This document shows, piece after piece, positions 55,812 through 63,618 of a stretch of DNA of 64,000 bases. The stretch is from the NCBI RefSeq assembly GCF_001864835.1, contig NZ_MJGI01000025.1:108217-172216 (forward strand), in the 5' to 3' direction. This DNA comes from Curtobacterium sp. MCBA15_001 (GTDB lineage: Bacteria; Actinomycetota; Actinomycetes; Actinomycetales; Microbacteriaceae). The translations under genes were made by a program, and so were the position numbers. Position 1 is the stretch's first letter. The number at the start of each line of letters is the position of its first letter. Under the pieces are notes generated by a model that saw only the letters and a program-made list of their open reading frames with translations, was not told the origin of the DNA and searched no databases.

Positions 55812-56083
55812 TGGAACTGGGGCTCCCCGGTAACGGCGACCAATCCACAGGGAAGCATGCGCTGCTCCTCGGGGTCGTGCTCCTCGCGCAGCTGGCGAGC
55901 AACCTCCTGCTCCCGGGGCTCGGGCTCGTGTTCCTTGGCCTCCTTCTCGTCTCAGCGTGGTTCGGTGGACGTGCTGATCGAATCGTGCTCGTCATCGGAG
56001 CTGTCCTCAGCGTCGCGTCCTTGGCCGTCGCACTCATCGATGGCATCTTGAGTCCAGCGGTCGGCTTCCAGCTGGGTCAGTGA
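55811..56083 (+). CDS. small membrane protein
   Basis: 90 residues: a short polar start, then three hydrophobic segments (ALLLGVVLLAQLASNLLL; LGLVFLGLLLVSAWFGG; IVLVIGAVLSVASLAVALI). No family recognised. Followed by two strong hairpins (56088-56113 and 56127-56143). Confidence 0.55.
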   Translation: MELGLPGNGDQSTGKHALLLGVVLLAQLASNLLLPGLGLVFLGLLLVSAWFGGRADRIVLVIGAVLSVASLAVALIDGILSPAVGFQLGQ

Positions 56084-56087
56084 TGTC

Positions 56088-56143
56088 GGCGGTTCCGGGG
56101 ACCCCGGACCGCCCACAGTCCTTGCGGGTCCGCCTCGCGGACC
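56088..56143. terminator. two adjacent perfect hairpins
   Basis: Hairpin 1: ggcggttccgggg / accccggaccgcc with one mismatch (56088-56113). Hairpin 2: ggtccgc-ctc-gcggacc (56127-56143). They start 5 bp after the small membrane-protein gene. Confidence 0.6.
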
Positions 56144-56237
56144 GATCGGCTCATGAGACGTCTCACGGGTGACGCACCGATCCACTCTCAGGCTGGCAGG
56201 CTTCGCCTCACCCGCCTTGAGCTGCATCGGAGATGAC

Positions 56238-56831
56238 GTGACGACCGCACTGACAGTCGCCGCAGGAGTTGCCCTCCTCGGGGCGATCGTCTCCTTCACG
56301 CTCCGCATCTCACGTGGCATCGACAGGCGAAGAAGAGGGGAAGCGCCCGAGCCGACTCGCGGCTTCTCCATCGTCGTCGTGGTGGTCTTCGCGTTCTTCG
56401 CGGCCGCGTCGATCGTCAGCTCACGGGGCACTGAGCCGGCTCGGGAGGTCCACGGTCCGTTGGCGGATCAGTCAGAGGTCAGATCATCACGACATTGTGG
56501 GCACGGAAGAAGTAGCCATCCTGCCCCCGCGGATACGGCTCCAGTTCGAACCGAACACGTTGTCCGGCTCGAAGAGAGCGGTAGCCGGTCATGTCGACGT
56601 CGGAGAAGTGAACGAAGACATCCGACTCGACCTCATCCGAACGAAGAGCACCCCAACCGTCCTCGTCACTCCACCAGACACACACGCCATCGACCATCTG
56701 CACCAGCGCACGCTACCGCGCTCGGTCGTCCGACAGCCGATCGCCTGTCGGACATGGGCTCTCAGCTTGCAGAACCTCGCCCGAGAAGGGTCAATCGATG
56801 CTGTAGCCAGTCCGACATGACCCGCTCGTAG
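56238..56831 (+). CDS. small membrane protein with doubtful C-terminal half
   Basis: From GTG 56238 two hydrophobic segments (ALTVAAGVALLGAIVSFTL; FSIVVVVVFAFFAAASIV) separated by an Arg-rich loop. Past about 56440 the frame becomes Arg/His/Ser rich and is antisense to the cold-shock-like gene, so the real gene probably ended near 56450 and has lost its stop, or is decaying. 3' end not reliable. Confidence 0.35.
   Translation: MTTALTVAAGVALLGAIVSFTLRISRGIDRRRRGEAPEPTRGFSIVVVVVFAFFAAASIVSSRGTEPAREVHGPLADQSEVRSSRHCGHGRSSHPAPADTAPVRTEHVVRLEESGSRSCRRRRSERRHPTRPHPNEEHPNRPRHSTRHTRHRPSAPAHATALGRPTADRLSDMGSQLAEPRPRRVNRCCSQSDMTRS
56479..56703 (-). CDS. cold-shock-domain-like protein
   Basis: 74 residues. 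CSD pattern: GVCVWWSDEDGWGALRSDE (normally GTVKWFNxxKGFGFI) then DVFVHFSDVDMTGYRSLRAGQRVRFELE. RNP2 (DVFVHFS) is intact; RNP1 is altered: DGWGAL instead of KGFGFI, which removes a basic and two aromatic nucleic-acid contacts. Likely a diverged cold-shock paralogue. Confidence 0.65.
   Translation of the reverse strand: MQMVDGVCVWWSDEDGWGALRSDEVESDVFVHFSDVDMTGYRSLRAGQRVRFELEPYPRGQDGYFFRAHNVVMI
56728..56753. repeat. CCGATCGC-centred palindrome, perfect copy
   Basis: gtccgacag-ccgatcgc-ctgtcggac, 9-bp perfect arms, between the cold-shock-like and hydrolase gene ends. Confidence 0.65.
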
Positions 56832-57670
56832 TCATTAGTGATGGCAACGGGATCCGCAACACCGCCGAGTGTCGGCAGGTGATCCGCGCCCCGAAGCTGC
56901 GCAATGGTGACGTCTCGGCCGGTCCCATGAGCATCCTTCACTGACCATGCCGCGATGCTCTCCGGGAGCGGAATCCATTCGTCGGTCTCGCCGTACAGCG
57001 CGAGGGTCGGGCAGGTGATCTGGTCGAGAACGGGCCGAGGATCGAAGTCCATGTCATGCCACGTCCCCGGCTCGGATACTACTCCCGCGAGCGACGCCCA
57101 CGGGAACCAAGCGCGGGTCATAGCTTGGTCCAGGACTGCTTGCGTGCCGCGACGGTCGGTGCCCGATCGGAGGTAGGCCTCGACGGTGCGACGCACGGAG
57201 AGCATGTCAGCCACATCGGCCTCCGCGAAGCCCTGGCGCCGAAGTTGTTCCGCGCTCCCCGCCCGCATCTGTTCGGCAGGCGACACGCCCGATCCTGATA
57301 CGACGATCAAGAATCTGATGAGCTCAGGCATCCTTACAGCTAAGAGGGCAGCCGCCCACGCTCCCTGGCTGTAGCCCCAAGCGCCGAGCGGCACGCCGGG
57401 AACGTGGTCCCCGAGAACCTGAAGCGCCGTGGCCGCATCATCCGTCTGCAACTCGAACGGTACGTCATGTCCGTCGATTGCCGGCCGTCGATCGTAACGG
57501 AGTACGGCGACGCCCAAGTCCGGGAGAAGCCGCGACAAGTGCTCGTAGAGGAAGTAGTCGCGTTCTCCGGCGCCGGACCCGTGCAACACGACGAGACCGG
57601 CCCGCGAGGCCTGCGGGACGGTCAGCGTGGCTGGCAGCTCTGCACCCTCGGCATTGATGAACAGCTCCAT
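56762..57670 (-). CDS. alpha/beta hydrolase
   Basis: 302 residues from ATG 57670 (a TTG at 57682 is an alternative). GSGAGERD oxyanion region near residue 32, nucleophile in GYSQGAWAAAL (about residue 100), GETDEWIPLPESI (acid) and ADHLPTLGG (His). Acyl-peptidase/BAAT-like small esterase. Substrate unknown. Confidence 0.75.
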   Translation of the reverse strand: MELFINAEGAELPATLTVPQASRAGLVVLHGSGAGERDYFLYEHLSRLLPDLGVAVLRYDRRPAIDGHDVPFELQTDDAATALQVLGDHVPGVPLGAWGYSQGAWAAALLAVRMPELIRFLIVVSGSGVSPAEQMRAGSAEQLRRQGFAEADVADMLSVRRTVEAYLRSGTDRRGTQAVLDQAMTRAWFPWASLAGVVSEPGTWHDMDFDPRPVLDQITCPTLALYGETDEWIPLPESIAAWSVKDAHGTGRDVTIAQLRGADHLPTLGGVADPVAITNDYERVMSDWLQHRLTLLGRGSAS

Positions 57671-57747
57671 GAGATCACTCAACCATCTGACTGATCTCGT
57701 TCGGATGACGATCGACCTCCGGGCGGTTCAGGAGCGCTGGTGAGCCG

Positions 57748-58125
57748 TCACGGCCCGATCGGAAGCTGCTCGCTGGCACCTCCGTCGCCAGTCTCTGTCG
57801 TGTCGACGTAGGAATCGATCGTCGGGTGTGCCTGCGCACTGTCAACACTCGGCTTGTCCGGTTTCGGAGCGTGCGCGATCGAATCGGCGTCGCCATGTGC
57901 GACGACTTCGATGACGACGGAGTCCCACCGGTGCATCTCGGTCCCTGCAGTCGGACGCTGCGAGGTGATGGAGAACAGCCCTGGTTAGGCGATGGCGCTG
58001 ATCGGAGGTCCGTCCGGATCTGGATTCGCCAAAGCGACACCGGCGTCGTTCGCAAGGTCTCGTCCTACATGGAACGGCATCCCGACCACGTCGGGGACGA
58101 CAACGCGATCTGCGGCCCGTTCCAT
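57748..58125 (-). pseudogene. small PASTA-domain protein broken by an in-frame stop
   Basis: Starting at ATG 58125 the frame reads VVVPDVVGMPFHVGRDLANDAGV, a PASTA domain start, and meets TAA at 57985-57987 after PISAIA. In the same frame immediately beyond, GLFSITSQRPTAGTEMHRW and VVIEVVAHG complete the PASTA domain (S-Q-x-P-x-A-G-T), then a Ser/Asp/Thr-rich tail to 57748. One nonsense codon thus splits a single domain. Confidence 0.7.
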
Positions 58126-58255
58126 GGGTCCACGCTCAGCGGAGGGGGGCCCATCTGGAAGGTCCCGGCGGGTTGAACTTCGGCGCTCAGGGATGGTGAA
58201 CAGGCCGCCGCGTCGGCGACAATCCGGGCTCAAGGCCGTTGCGTACCCTCCAGTC

Positions 58256-58507
58256 ATGCGCACTCCGAGAGAGACCTTCGGCCTCAAGGGGACAGGACGG
58301 TCGTGGACTCGAGTTCTGCTCGACGTGGCGAGCGGCGCCCTCGTCCTCACCGGTATCGCGGTGATCGTCGGCAACGTGTCATCCGGTGAATCGGCTGCGG
58401 TCTGGATCGGAAGCGGGTTGATCGTGATCGGGGCCCTTGGCTGGGTTGTGGACATCTGGTTGGCCGTTAGGGCAGCCAAACGCGAACCCCGGAACTCGCC
58501 TCGATAG
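58256..58507 (+). CDS. small membrane protein
   Basis: 83 residues: basic start, two hydrophobic segments (VLLDVASGALVLTGIAVIVG; AAVWIGSGLIVIGALGWVVDIWL), basic end. TACCCT (58244-58249) ends 6 bases before the ATG: leaderless. The next palindrome overlaps the stop codon. Confidence 0.6.
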   Translation: MRTPRETFGLKGTGRSWTRVLLDVASGALVLTGIAVIVGNVSSGESAAVWIGSGLIVIGALGWVVDIWLAVRAAKREPRNSPR

Positions 58508-58521
58508 CCGATCCGCTATCG
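58502..58521. repeat. CCGATCCG-centred palindrome
   Basis: cgatag-ccgatccg-ctatcg; stem differs from the copy at 56728 in both arms, keeping pairing. Confidence 0.6.
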
Positions 58522-58659
58522 GACAAGTCAGCGACGATCCCGGAGGATGCCGATCACTCCGATGATGGCGACGACGACACGGGCCGCAACGTCGAGCCGT
58601 CCGGCCGATTCACGCGGCGTAGGTTCGCAGTCATCACCACTCGACGCGTCCTCGTCGCT

Positions 58660-59061
58660 GTGCTCGGCGGCGTGCTCATTTTCGCGGGCTGCATGCGAAT
58701 GGCGACGTCAGACGGCAGGCTCGATCGACTCTCAGCGGTCCTCGTCCTCTTCGGCGGAGTGGCTCTCGTTGCGTTCCCTACAGCGCGTCCAAGCCGTGAG
58801 GCACTGTCGCGCTACTGGCGAATCCCGTCCTGGCCATCCTGCGACGGCTCGTCGGTTGAGACGGATTACCGAGACACTCGACGACCCCGGAACTCGGCGA
58901 CCAGTGCACCCCAGCAGAACTTCCCCGCGGATGTCTTGGAAACGTACAGATTTACGAGCCACATGGCGATGATCGATGTGAACCACAAGGTCAGTAGCCC
59001 ACGCCCTCGTTCGAGACGCGCCAGCCGTTGGCCTGGTGTCGCAGGCAGAGTCCGAATGTGA
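58660..59061 (+). CDS. possible membrane protein, degraded or doubtful
   Basis: From GTG 58660: a hydrophobic segment (LGGVLIFAGCM) and another (LSAVLVLFGGVALVAFP), then an Arg-rich tail antisense to the convergent lipoprotein-like gene. The frame is open upstream with acidic residues (EDADHSDDGDDDTGRN) to about 58512. Start and end both uncertain. Confidence 0.3.
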   Translation: MLGGVLIFAGCMRMATSDGRLDRLSAVLVLFGGVALVAFPTARPSREALSRYWRIPSWPSCDGSSVETDYRDTRRPRNSATSAPQQNFPADVLETYRFTSHMAMIDVNHKVSSPRPRSRRASRWPGVAGRVRM

Positions 59062-59431
59062 TTGCTCCCGGGGACATGCCAGTCGCTCCGGACTGATCCA
59101 TGTCGTACATGAAGCACTGCTGTGGATCTGAGTGTTCCGAGACACTCCTGAGCCCGGACCAGGAGTGAATCGTCGGGTCACCGTCGCCTGCCCACTGCTC
59201 GTAACGGTTAGCCGGGCACCAGTCAGTGTCATCGGGATCTGACAACGCTCGCATGTCAGGGCAGTTGCGGCGCACCGCCGCGTTGAGGAACGCCGCTGCG
59301 ACCGCCTTCGCGGACGCACTCGGCGCTGGTAGCGGCGCTGACGGCCCCGATCGGCCCGGCACGGTGACGAACGCCACCGCCGCGATGAGCAGCAAGACCA
59401 CTGACAACCAAAGGAAGATCAAGCGGCGCAT
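58991..59431 (-). CDS. exported or membrane-anchored small protein
   Basis: 146 residues from ATG 59431. Signal/anchor (LIFLWLSVVLLLIAAVAFV), a Pro/Ser linker, and a domain with four cysteines (NCPDM, DWCPA, QCFMYD, LCLRHQ) that would pair in the exported state. Resembles small DUF4878-type or lipoprotein-like domains but no firm match. Confidence 0.6.
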   Translation of the reverse strand: MRRLIFLWLSVVLLLIAAVAFVTVPGRSGPSAPLPAPSASAKAVAAAFLNAAVRRNCPDMRALSDPDDTDWCPANRYEQWAGDGDPTIHSWSGLRSVSEHSDPQQCFMYDMDQSGATGMSPGAITFGLCLRHQANGWRVSNEGVGY

Positions 59432-59470
59432 GACCGCCAGCATCATCGCTGCACATCACCAACCGCTCGT

Positions 59471-59608
59471 TCATCGCGTGAGCGAATTCACAGCAGCACA
59501 GGCCAGCGAATCAACGGCGGCGAGGACGTCGGTGTCGGTGTAGTCGATGACCTCGTCAGCGCCCGCGGCTCGGACGGCGTTTGCGCTGCGGGGGCTTCGA
59601 GGTATCAC
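59471..59608 (-). pseudogene. fragment of an MDR-type NADP oxidoreductase
   Basis: The frame reads SPRSANAVRAAGADEVIDY then TDTDVLAAVD, the region after the dinucleotide-binding fold of medium-chain dehydrogenase/reductases (quinone-oxidoreductase type: A-x-x-x-G-A-D-E-V-I-D-Y). Only 45 residues remain; the fold's glycine motif and the rest of the gene are missing, and the end is foreign. Confidence 0.6.
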
Positions 59609-59787
59609 CGGACTTCACGGCGGCTCGGCGCAGCCGTAGCGATTTCGGCGTCTCGGCGAAGTCGGGAACGGCCTTGGGTGGCCACCCCTGCTTCTGCGGT
59701 CATCGTTCGAGTGGTGGCGGACTGCGAACGGCATCGACGCATCCGCGCTCGCCCGGCTCTGAGTCCGGGGCGCACTAGCTTGGGGAG

Positions 59788-60148
59788 ATGACCGCAGTGA
59801 CGACCGTGGCGGACCTCACGGTGCTGCTCGCGCCGATGTTCGCCGGGATGCTGCACCCGCGCGAGCTGCGGTCGCTCGAATTCCGGTTCGTCCGAGTCGA
59901 CGACGGTGCGGACGGCCCGACGCTCCCGCCGGAGACCTTGCTCGACGACTCCGCCGAGCAGCACGCAGCACGGTGTCTGAGCGTGGGTGCGATGGCGCAT
60001 CATGGGCGAGGAGGGCGGCTCGTCGTCCCTCTCGTTCGAGGACGGCCCCGCGGCGACGGTGCGGTTGGTGCAGAGTGACCTGCAGGACTTCGTTGCCGCG
60101 AGCCGATTCGGCTGGGGTCAGTTCCGGGATCCACGCGACCTGACCTGA
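59788..60148 (+). pseudogene. unknown gene with frameshift
   Basis: First half: MTAVTTVADLTVLLAPMFAG through DDSAEQHAARCLSVGAMA in one frame (ATG 59788, TAGCTT ending about 6 bases upstream). From ATG 60002 the +1 frame continues sensibly: GEEGGSSSLSFEDGPAATV and FVAASRFGWGQF, stop at 60146-60148, whereas the first frame becomes Arg/Gly rich. Read as one gene of about 118 residues with a one-base change near 60000. No family recognised. Confidence 0.5.
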
Positions 60149-60408
60149 CCGAAGAGGGTAGCCACGAGTCTGCGAAACGATCGACTACCCCTGATCAGCT
60201 GGGCGCGCTTCTCGTTCTTGGCTGTGTCAGCCGTCGTACTGGCCGCTTGGCACTGACTGCACCTTTGTCGGGCGACAGCGCCGTCGTCCCCGAGAGTGAT
60301 CGGGCGATGACAGCTGATGCTCTCATTGGCAATGATCGAGGGGTGGGACCGTTGCTCCTCCTGCCGTTCATGGGTCTGGGGAGGCTCCGTGTCGTTCGAC
60401 CAGGCGAT

Positions 60409-60428
60409 CGGTAGTCGATCGCCTGCCG
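60409..60428. repeat. TCGATCGC-centred palindrome
   Basis: cggtag-tcgatcgc-ctgccg; one stem pair is a G-T wobble. In the 315-bp stretch 60149-60463, where no intact gene is seen (a short frame ending FLAVSAVVLAAWH near 60255 may be another remnant). Confidence 0.5.
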
Positions 60429-60463
60429 GGCGCGTGTTGAACCAACGTGTCGTCGGGCCCGCC

Positions 60464-60688
60464 TCAGAAGATGGCGACGGGGTTCACCGGGATGCCCGTC
60501 AGGCCGGGGATGCGTGCGGGCGCGACACTGAGCAGGAACGAGTACCTGCCGAGCCCGACGCACATCGAGGCGAGGTCGTCGACGGCTGCGCTGTCGATGA
60601 GCGGCATGCCGAGTTGAGCCAGGCCGACCATGTGCATCGGCATGGGGATCTTCGGCGTAGCCTCTGGCCATGTTCGCTGCGGGTGCAT
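60464..60688 (-). pseudogene. C-terminal fragment of a cyclase-family enzyme
   Basis: KIPMPMHMVGLAQLGMPLID, then GRYSFLLSVAPARIPG and GTGIPVNPVAIF before a stop. This is the end of the PF04199 cyclase/kynurenine formamidase family (L-x-x-x-G-M-x-L-I-D, AP-x-x-x-PG-x-TGSPVNP). The metal-binding N-terminal two-thirds is absent, so the fragment cannot be active. Confidence 0.65.
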
Positions 60689-60780
60689 CAGGGATGTGGA
60701 TTGCGCTGCCCTTGATCGGGGCCGTGATGGTCTACGGCATCGTCCTCGGGATCATCCGCAAACGGAACTATAAGGAGTGA
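60670..60780 (+). CDS. 36-residue single-pass membrane peptide
   Basis: MFAAGASGMWIALPLIGAVM, then VYGIVLGIIRKRNYKE and a stop. One membrane helix and a basic tail. TAGCCT (60658-60663) ends 6 bases before the ATG, the leaderless pattern, which supports expression of a gene too short for ordinary gene callers. Confidence 0.55.
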   Translation: MFAAGASGMWIALPLIGAVMVYGIVLGIIRKRNYKE

Positions 60781-60849
60781 CCGCACGCCGATCCGCTCTC
60801 GGACGCGTCGGCCGCGTTCCCCGAGTGGGTCGGGCCAGCGACCAACTCC

Positions 60850-61127
60850 CGGCCGACGGCGGCCGATGACGATCCGTCGTGGCAGATCGATTTCTCGTTC
60901 CTCCGGCAGGAGGACGCCGCTCGGGTGCTCGATGCCATCGAGGTGCAGGGGCTCCTGCCGCATCCCGCGTTCGAGCGCCTGGTGGACCCGCACCACACAC
61001 CAGGTGGCGATCGATCGCGGCGATGCGCAAGCCCTCCGGGTGCTCCGGACCGGTCGGGCGGAAGAGGTCGTCGACTCCTGGAGCGGCGAGCGTCGTCGGA
61101 TGACCGTGACGGACGTCCGCCGGACTG
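60850..61127 (+). pseudogene. unknown gene with frameshift
   Basis: First frame: WQIDFSFLRQEDAARVLDAI, then EVQGLLPHPAFERLVDPHH. The next part is sensible only in another frame: QVAIDRGDAQALRVLRTGRA, then EEVVDSWSGERRRMTVTDV. Codon use is normal in each half, abnormal in the alternatives. One frameshift near 60995 joins them. No family recognised; start not visible. Confidence 0.5.
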
Positions 61128-61163
61128 ACCGAGCAACACCGACATCGGGGAGCGCAGGGCTCG

Positions 61164-62033
61164 TCAGCGCGTCAGCTGCTCCACGGCGACCGCGCGGCTC
61201 GTCAGCTCCCGAGCGAGCGCGGTGCGCCGGTGATCGGCACCTCCACCGGCCTGCACGCTGAACCGGGCGAGGTCGAGGAACGCGAACGCGCAGCACGCCC
61301 GGAACACGTCGACGCCGGCGGCATCGACGCCCGCGTCGACGACCATGCGGACCGCACCAGGGGAGATCGCCTGGTGCGTGAGCAGGGTCGCGTGGTCGAA
61401 CGCCCTCGTGCCGCTGCCCACCGCCTCGATGTCCACCACACCGCTCACCGCGTCTCCGAGGAACAGCACGTTCGCCGGACGGAGGTCACCGTGCACCATG
61501 TCGGTGCGGGGCCAGCGTCTCGGATCCAGCGGCGCTGACGCGGCCAACGACAGGCACGCCGCGAGGAGGCCCGGGTCGGGTCTCGCCTCGTCGACCAGGC
61601 GGTCGAGCCCGGCACCGACCTGCTCGACGACGAAGTCGGACCAGCACCGCGCGGGCTCCGGGTCCAGACCGGCCTCGGACGCGATGACGTCGAGGAGCGC
61701 CACGGCGACCCGTTCGTCCACGACCTCCGTCGGCCTGCCGTGTCGGAACTCCTGGATGACGAAGCCGACCCCCGCGGGCGTGCTGCCGACAGCGGACCAC
61801 GCCGGGGTCGGGTACCCGGCTGCGCGCACGCGCGCGACGGACCGCGCAGCGGTCGACAGGCGTTCCGCCCAGTCCGGGGACGTCGCGAGCTTGACGACCG
61901 CACGGTCGCCGCCCGGACCCTCGACCAGCCACGCTCCGGACTGACGGCCGCCTGTGAGTGGCCCCACGATCCTCCAGTCCGTGTGGTCGACGCTCGCGGC
62001 GAGGGCGTCGCGCACCGCCGCTGCATCCGTCAC
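61164..62033 (-). CDS. aminoglycoside phosphotransferase family (APH-like kinase)
   Basis: 289 residues. Catalytic loop VHGDLRPANVLFLGD (Asp near residue 181) and the metal-binding VDIEAVGSG (Asp near residue 199). Small-molecule kinase of the APH/choline kinase fold; substrate unknown, resistance not implied. Last gene of a three-gene operon with 4-bp overlaps. Confidence 0.82.
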   Translation of the reverse strand: MTDAAAVRDALAASVDHTDWRIVGPLTGGRQSGAWLVEGPGGDRAVVKLATSPDWAERLSTAARSVARVRAAGYPTPAWSAVGSTPAGVGFVIQEFRHGRPTEVVDERVAVALLDVIASEAGLDPEPARCWSDFVVEQVGAGLDRLVDEARPDPGLLAACLSLAASAPLDPRRWPRTDMVHGDLRPANVLFLGDAVSGVVDIEAVGSGTRAFDHATLLTHQAISPGAVRMVVDAGVDAAGVDVFRACCAFAFLDLARFSVQAGGGADHRRTALARELTSRAVAVEQLTR

Positions 62034-62863
62034 CGGTCGGCCGTCCAGGCGGCGATGCGGTCGACCGCGTCAGCGAAGTCGGACGTCGCGGGCCTGTTCA
62101 GGAAGGCGTGTCGGCTACCGGGCAGGACGTGCCGCTCCACCGGCGTCGACGCGCCCCGGAGTTCGTCGGCGAACCGCGCTCCTGACGCGCGCATGGCGTC
62201 GTGGTCGGCGTCGAGCATGAGCGTCGGTGGGAACGCGTCCACCGGGTGCCCGCCGGGGAACGCCCGAGGGTCGGCCGCCCCCTGGGCGGTCCCGGCGTAG
62301 GCGCGGTTCGCCGCGTCGAGCGCCCAGGGGGCATGGGTGAGGCGTCGGTGTCCGCGGACCGAGCGGAGCACCGCGCGGTCGCGGGGCAGCCGTGCGTGGA
62401 AGAACCCGTAGGCCAGGACGACGCCGAGCGGCGCAGCGTCGGGACCGGTTCCGTGGCGCAGGGTCGCGGCGACCGCTGCGGCGATGCACGCTCCGGCGCT
62501 CGCGCCGCCGATGACGACGCGCTCTCCGCGCTCGGCGAGCGCCGTGACGACCGCGACCACCTCGTCGTGCGCTGCGGGAGCGCTGAGCCGCCGTCGTGGT
62601 CCCGTCCGGCCGACGCGTGGCAACCCGGGGACCGGGCCGAGCCGGTAGTCGACGGTGACGACCGGGAGGCCGTGGTCACCGAGCGTCCGTGCGACCGCGT
62701 CCGCCTCGGGCTGGTCCAGGTCCTCGCGGAAGAAGCCGCCGCCGTGCAGCCAGACCAGCGTGGGCGGCGCGGTCCGCCGGGTCGGGTCCGGGTCGGTGGC
62801 CCGGTACCGGCGGACGGGCACCGGTCCGTGTGGGCCGGGCAGGCTCGCGTCGGTGGGCGTCAC
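62030..62863 (-). CDS. alpha/beta hydrolase, HSL-type esterase
   Basis: 277 residues. Oxyanion motif LHGGGFF (about 39), nucleophile elbow GGASAGACIA (Ser near residue 120), DADHDAMR (acid) and GSRHAFLN (His near residue 252). Bacterial hormone-sensitive-lipase family. Overlaps neighbours at both ends by ATGA-type joints. Confidence 0.85.
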   Translation of the reverse strand: MTPTDASLPGPHGPVPVRRYRATDPDPTRRTAPPTLVWLHGGGFFREDLDQPEADAVARTLGDHGLPVVTVDYRLGPVPGLPRVGRTGPRRRLSAPAAHDEVVAVVTALAERGERVVIGGASAGACIAAAVAATLRHGTGPDAAPLGVVLAYGFFHARLPRDRAVLRSVRGHRRLTHAPWALDAANRAYAGTAQGAADPRAFPGGHPVDAFPPTLMLDADHDAMRASGARFADELRGASTPVERHVLPGSRHAFLNRPATSDFADAVDRIAAWTADR

Positions 62864-63543
62864 CGCGACGAGGACGTGTCGCGGAGGTCGGCCGGGGCTG
62901 CTGCGACGTCGACGATCCGTTCGTCGCCGACGACGGGGTCGAGCGACCCGCCGGACGCCGCGGCGAGGTCGGCGCCGAGGACCGGGACGTCGTCGCGGGG
63001 GATCGACACGGCGAACGTGGCGGACTGGCCGTACGTGGTGGGGCCGAGGACCGCGTGGTGCCGCTGGACCCAGTCGCGCAGGACGTTGTCGATGCGTCCG
63101 GCGTCGGCGTGCGGGACGTCGACCGTGACGTCGACGAGGGCCTCGCGGTGGACCAGCGTCGCGCGGTCGAGGGCCTCGGACACGGACGTGGAGTAGGCGC
63201 GCACCAGTCCGCCGGCCCCGAGCTTGACGCCGCCGAAGTACCGGGTGACGACGGCGACGAGGTCGGTGAGGTCACGTCGTCGCAGGACCTCGAGCATCGG
63301 GACGCCCGCGGTCCCGGAGGGCTCGCCGTCGTCGGAGGACCGTGCCTGGTCACCGAGCACCCCCGTCACCATCGCGGTGCAGTGGTGCCGGGCGTCCCAT
63401 GCCCGTCGGCGGAGATCAGCGATGACGGCGTCCGCCTCGGCCGGGGCGGTGACGGGGACCACGTGCGTGATGAAGCGCGACCTGGTGATGACGATCTCGT
63501 GCTCGACGGGGGCCGCGATCGTGGACGGGTACCGACGGGCCAT
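62860..63543 (-). CDS. YigZ/IMPACT family protein
   Basis: 227 residues. N-terminal SRFITHVVPVTAPAEADAVI and DDGEPSGTAGVPMLEVLRR (about 73-91), GVKLGAGGLVRAYS, typical of the YigZ/IMPACT family (UPF0029 plus a DUF1949-like end), linked to translation regulation. TACGCT ends 6 bases before the ATG. First gene of the operon. Confidence 0.9.
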   Translation of the reverse strand: MARRYPSTIAAPVEHEIVITRSRFITHVVPVTAPAEADAVIADLRRRAWDARHHCTAMVTGVLGDQARSSDDGEPSGTAGVPMLEVLRRRDLTDLVAVVTRYFGGVKLGAGGLVRAYSTSVSEALDRATLVHREALVDVTVDVPHADAGRIDNVLRDWVQRHHAVLGPTTYGQSATFAVSIPRDDVPVLGADLAAASGGSLDPVVGDERIVDVAAAPADLRDTSSSR

Positions 63544-63618
63544 CCGACGAGCGTACCGAGCACGACGGTCGGCGGGTTCCGGCGTGTGTCCGGGGCGCTC
63601 CGCCTAGGCTCGGGGACC

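Noticed and set aside
58547..58972. 141-residue plus frame MPITPMMATTTRAATSS...
   Set aside because: Ser/Arg/Ala-rich without hydrophobic pattern; the 58660 frame has membrane-like segments instead.
58866..59117. 83-residue minus frame with LLTLWFTSIIAMWLVNLYV
   Set aside because: A hydrophobic stretch is present, but the first half is antisense-like/out of frame within the lipoprotein-like gene and no start signal is seen; kept out for lack of support.
52734..61127. Complete anti-phage or toxin-delivery system in the island
   Set aside because: No nuclease, helicase, methylase, toxin or secretion gene was found; only a SUKH-like protein and fragments.
61164..62033. Antibiotic resistance role for the APH-like gene
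   Set aside because: The family includes many metabolic kinases; nothing in the operon indicates aminoglycosides.
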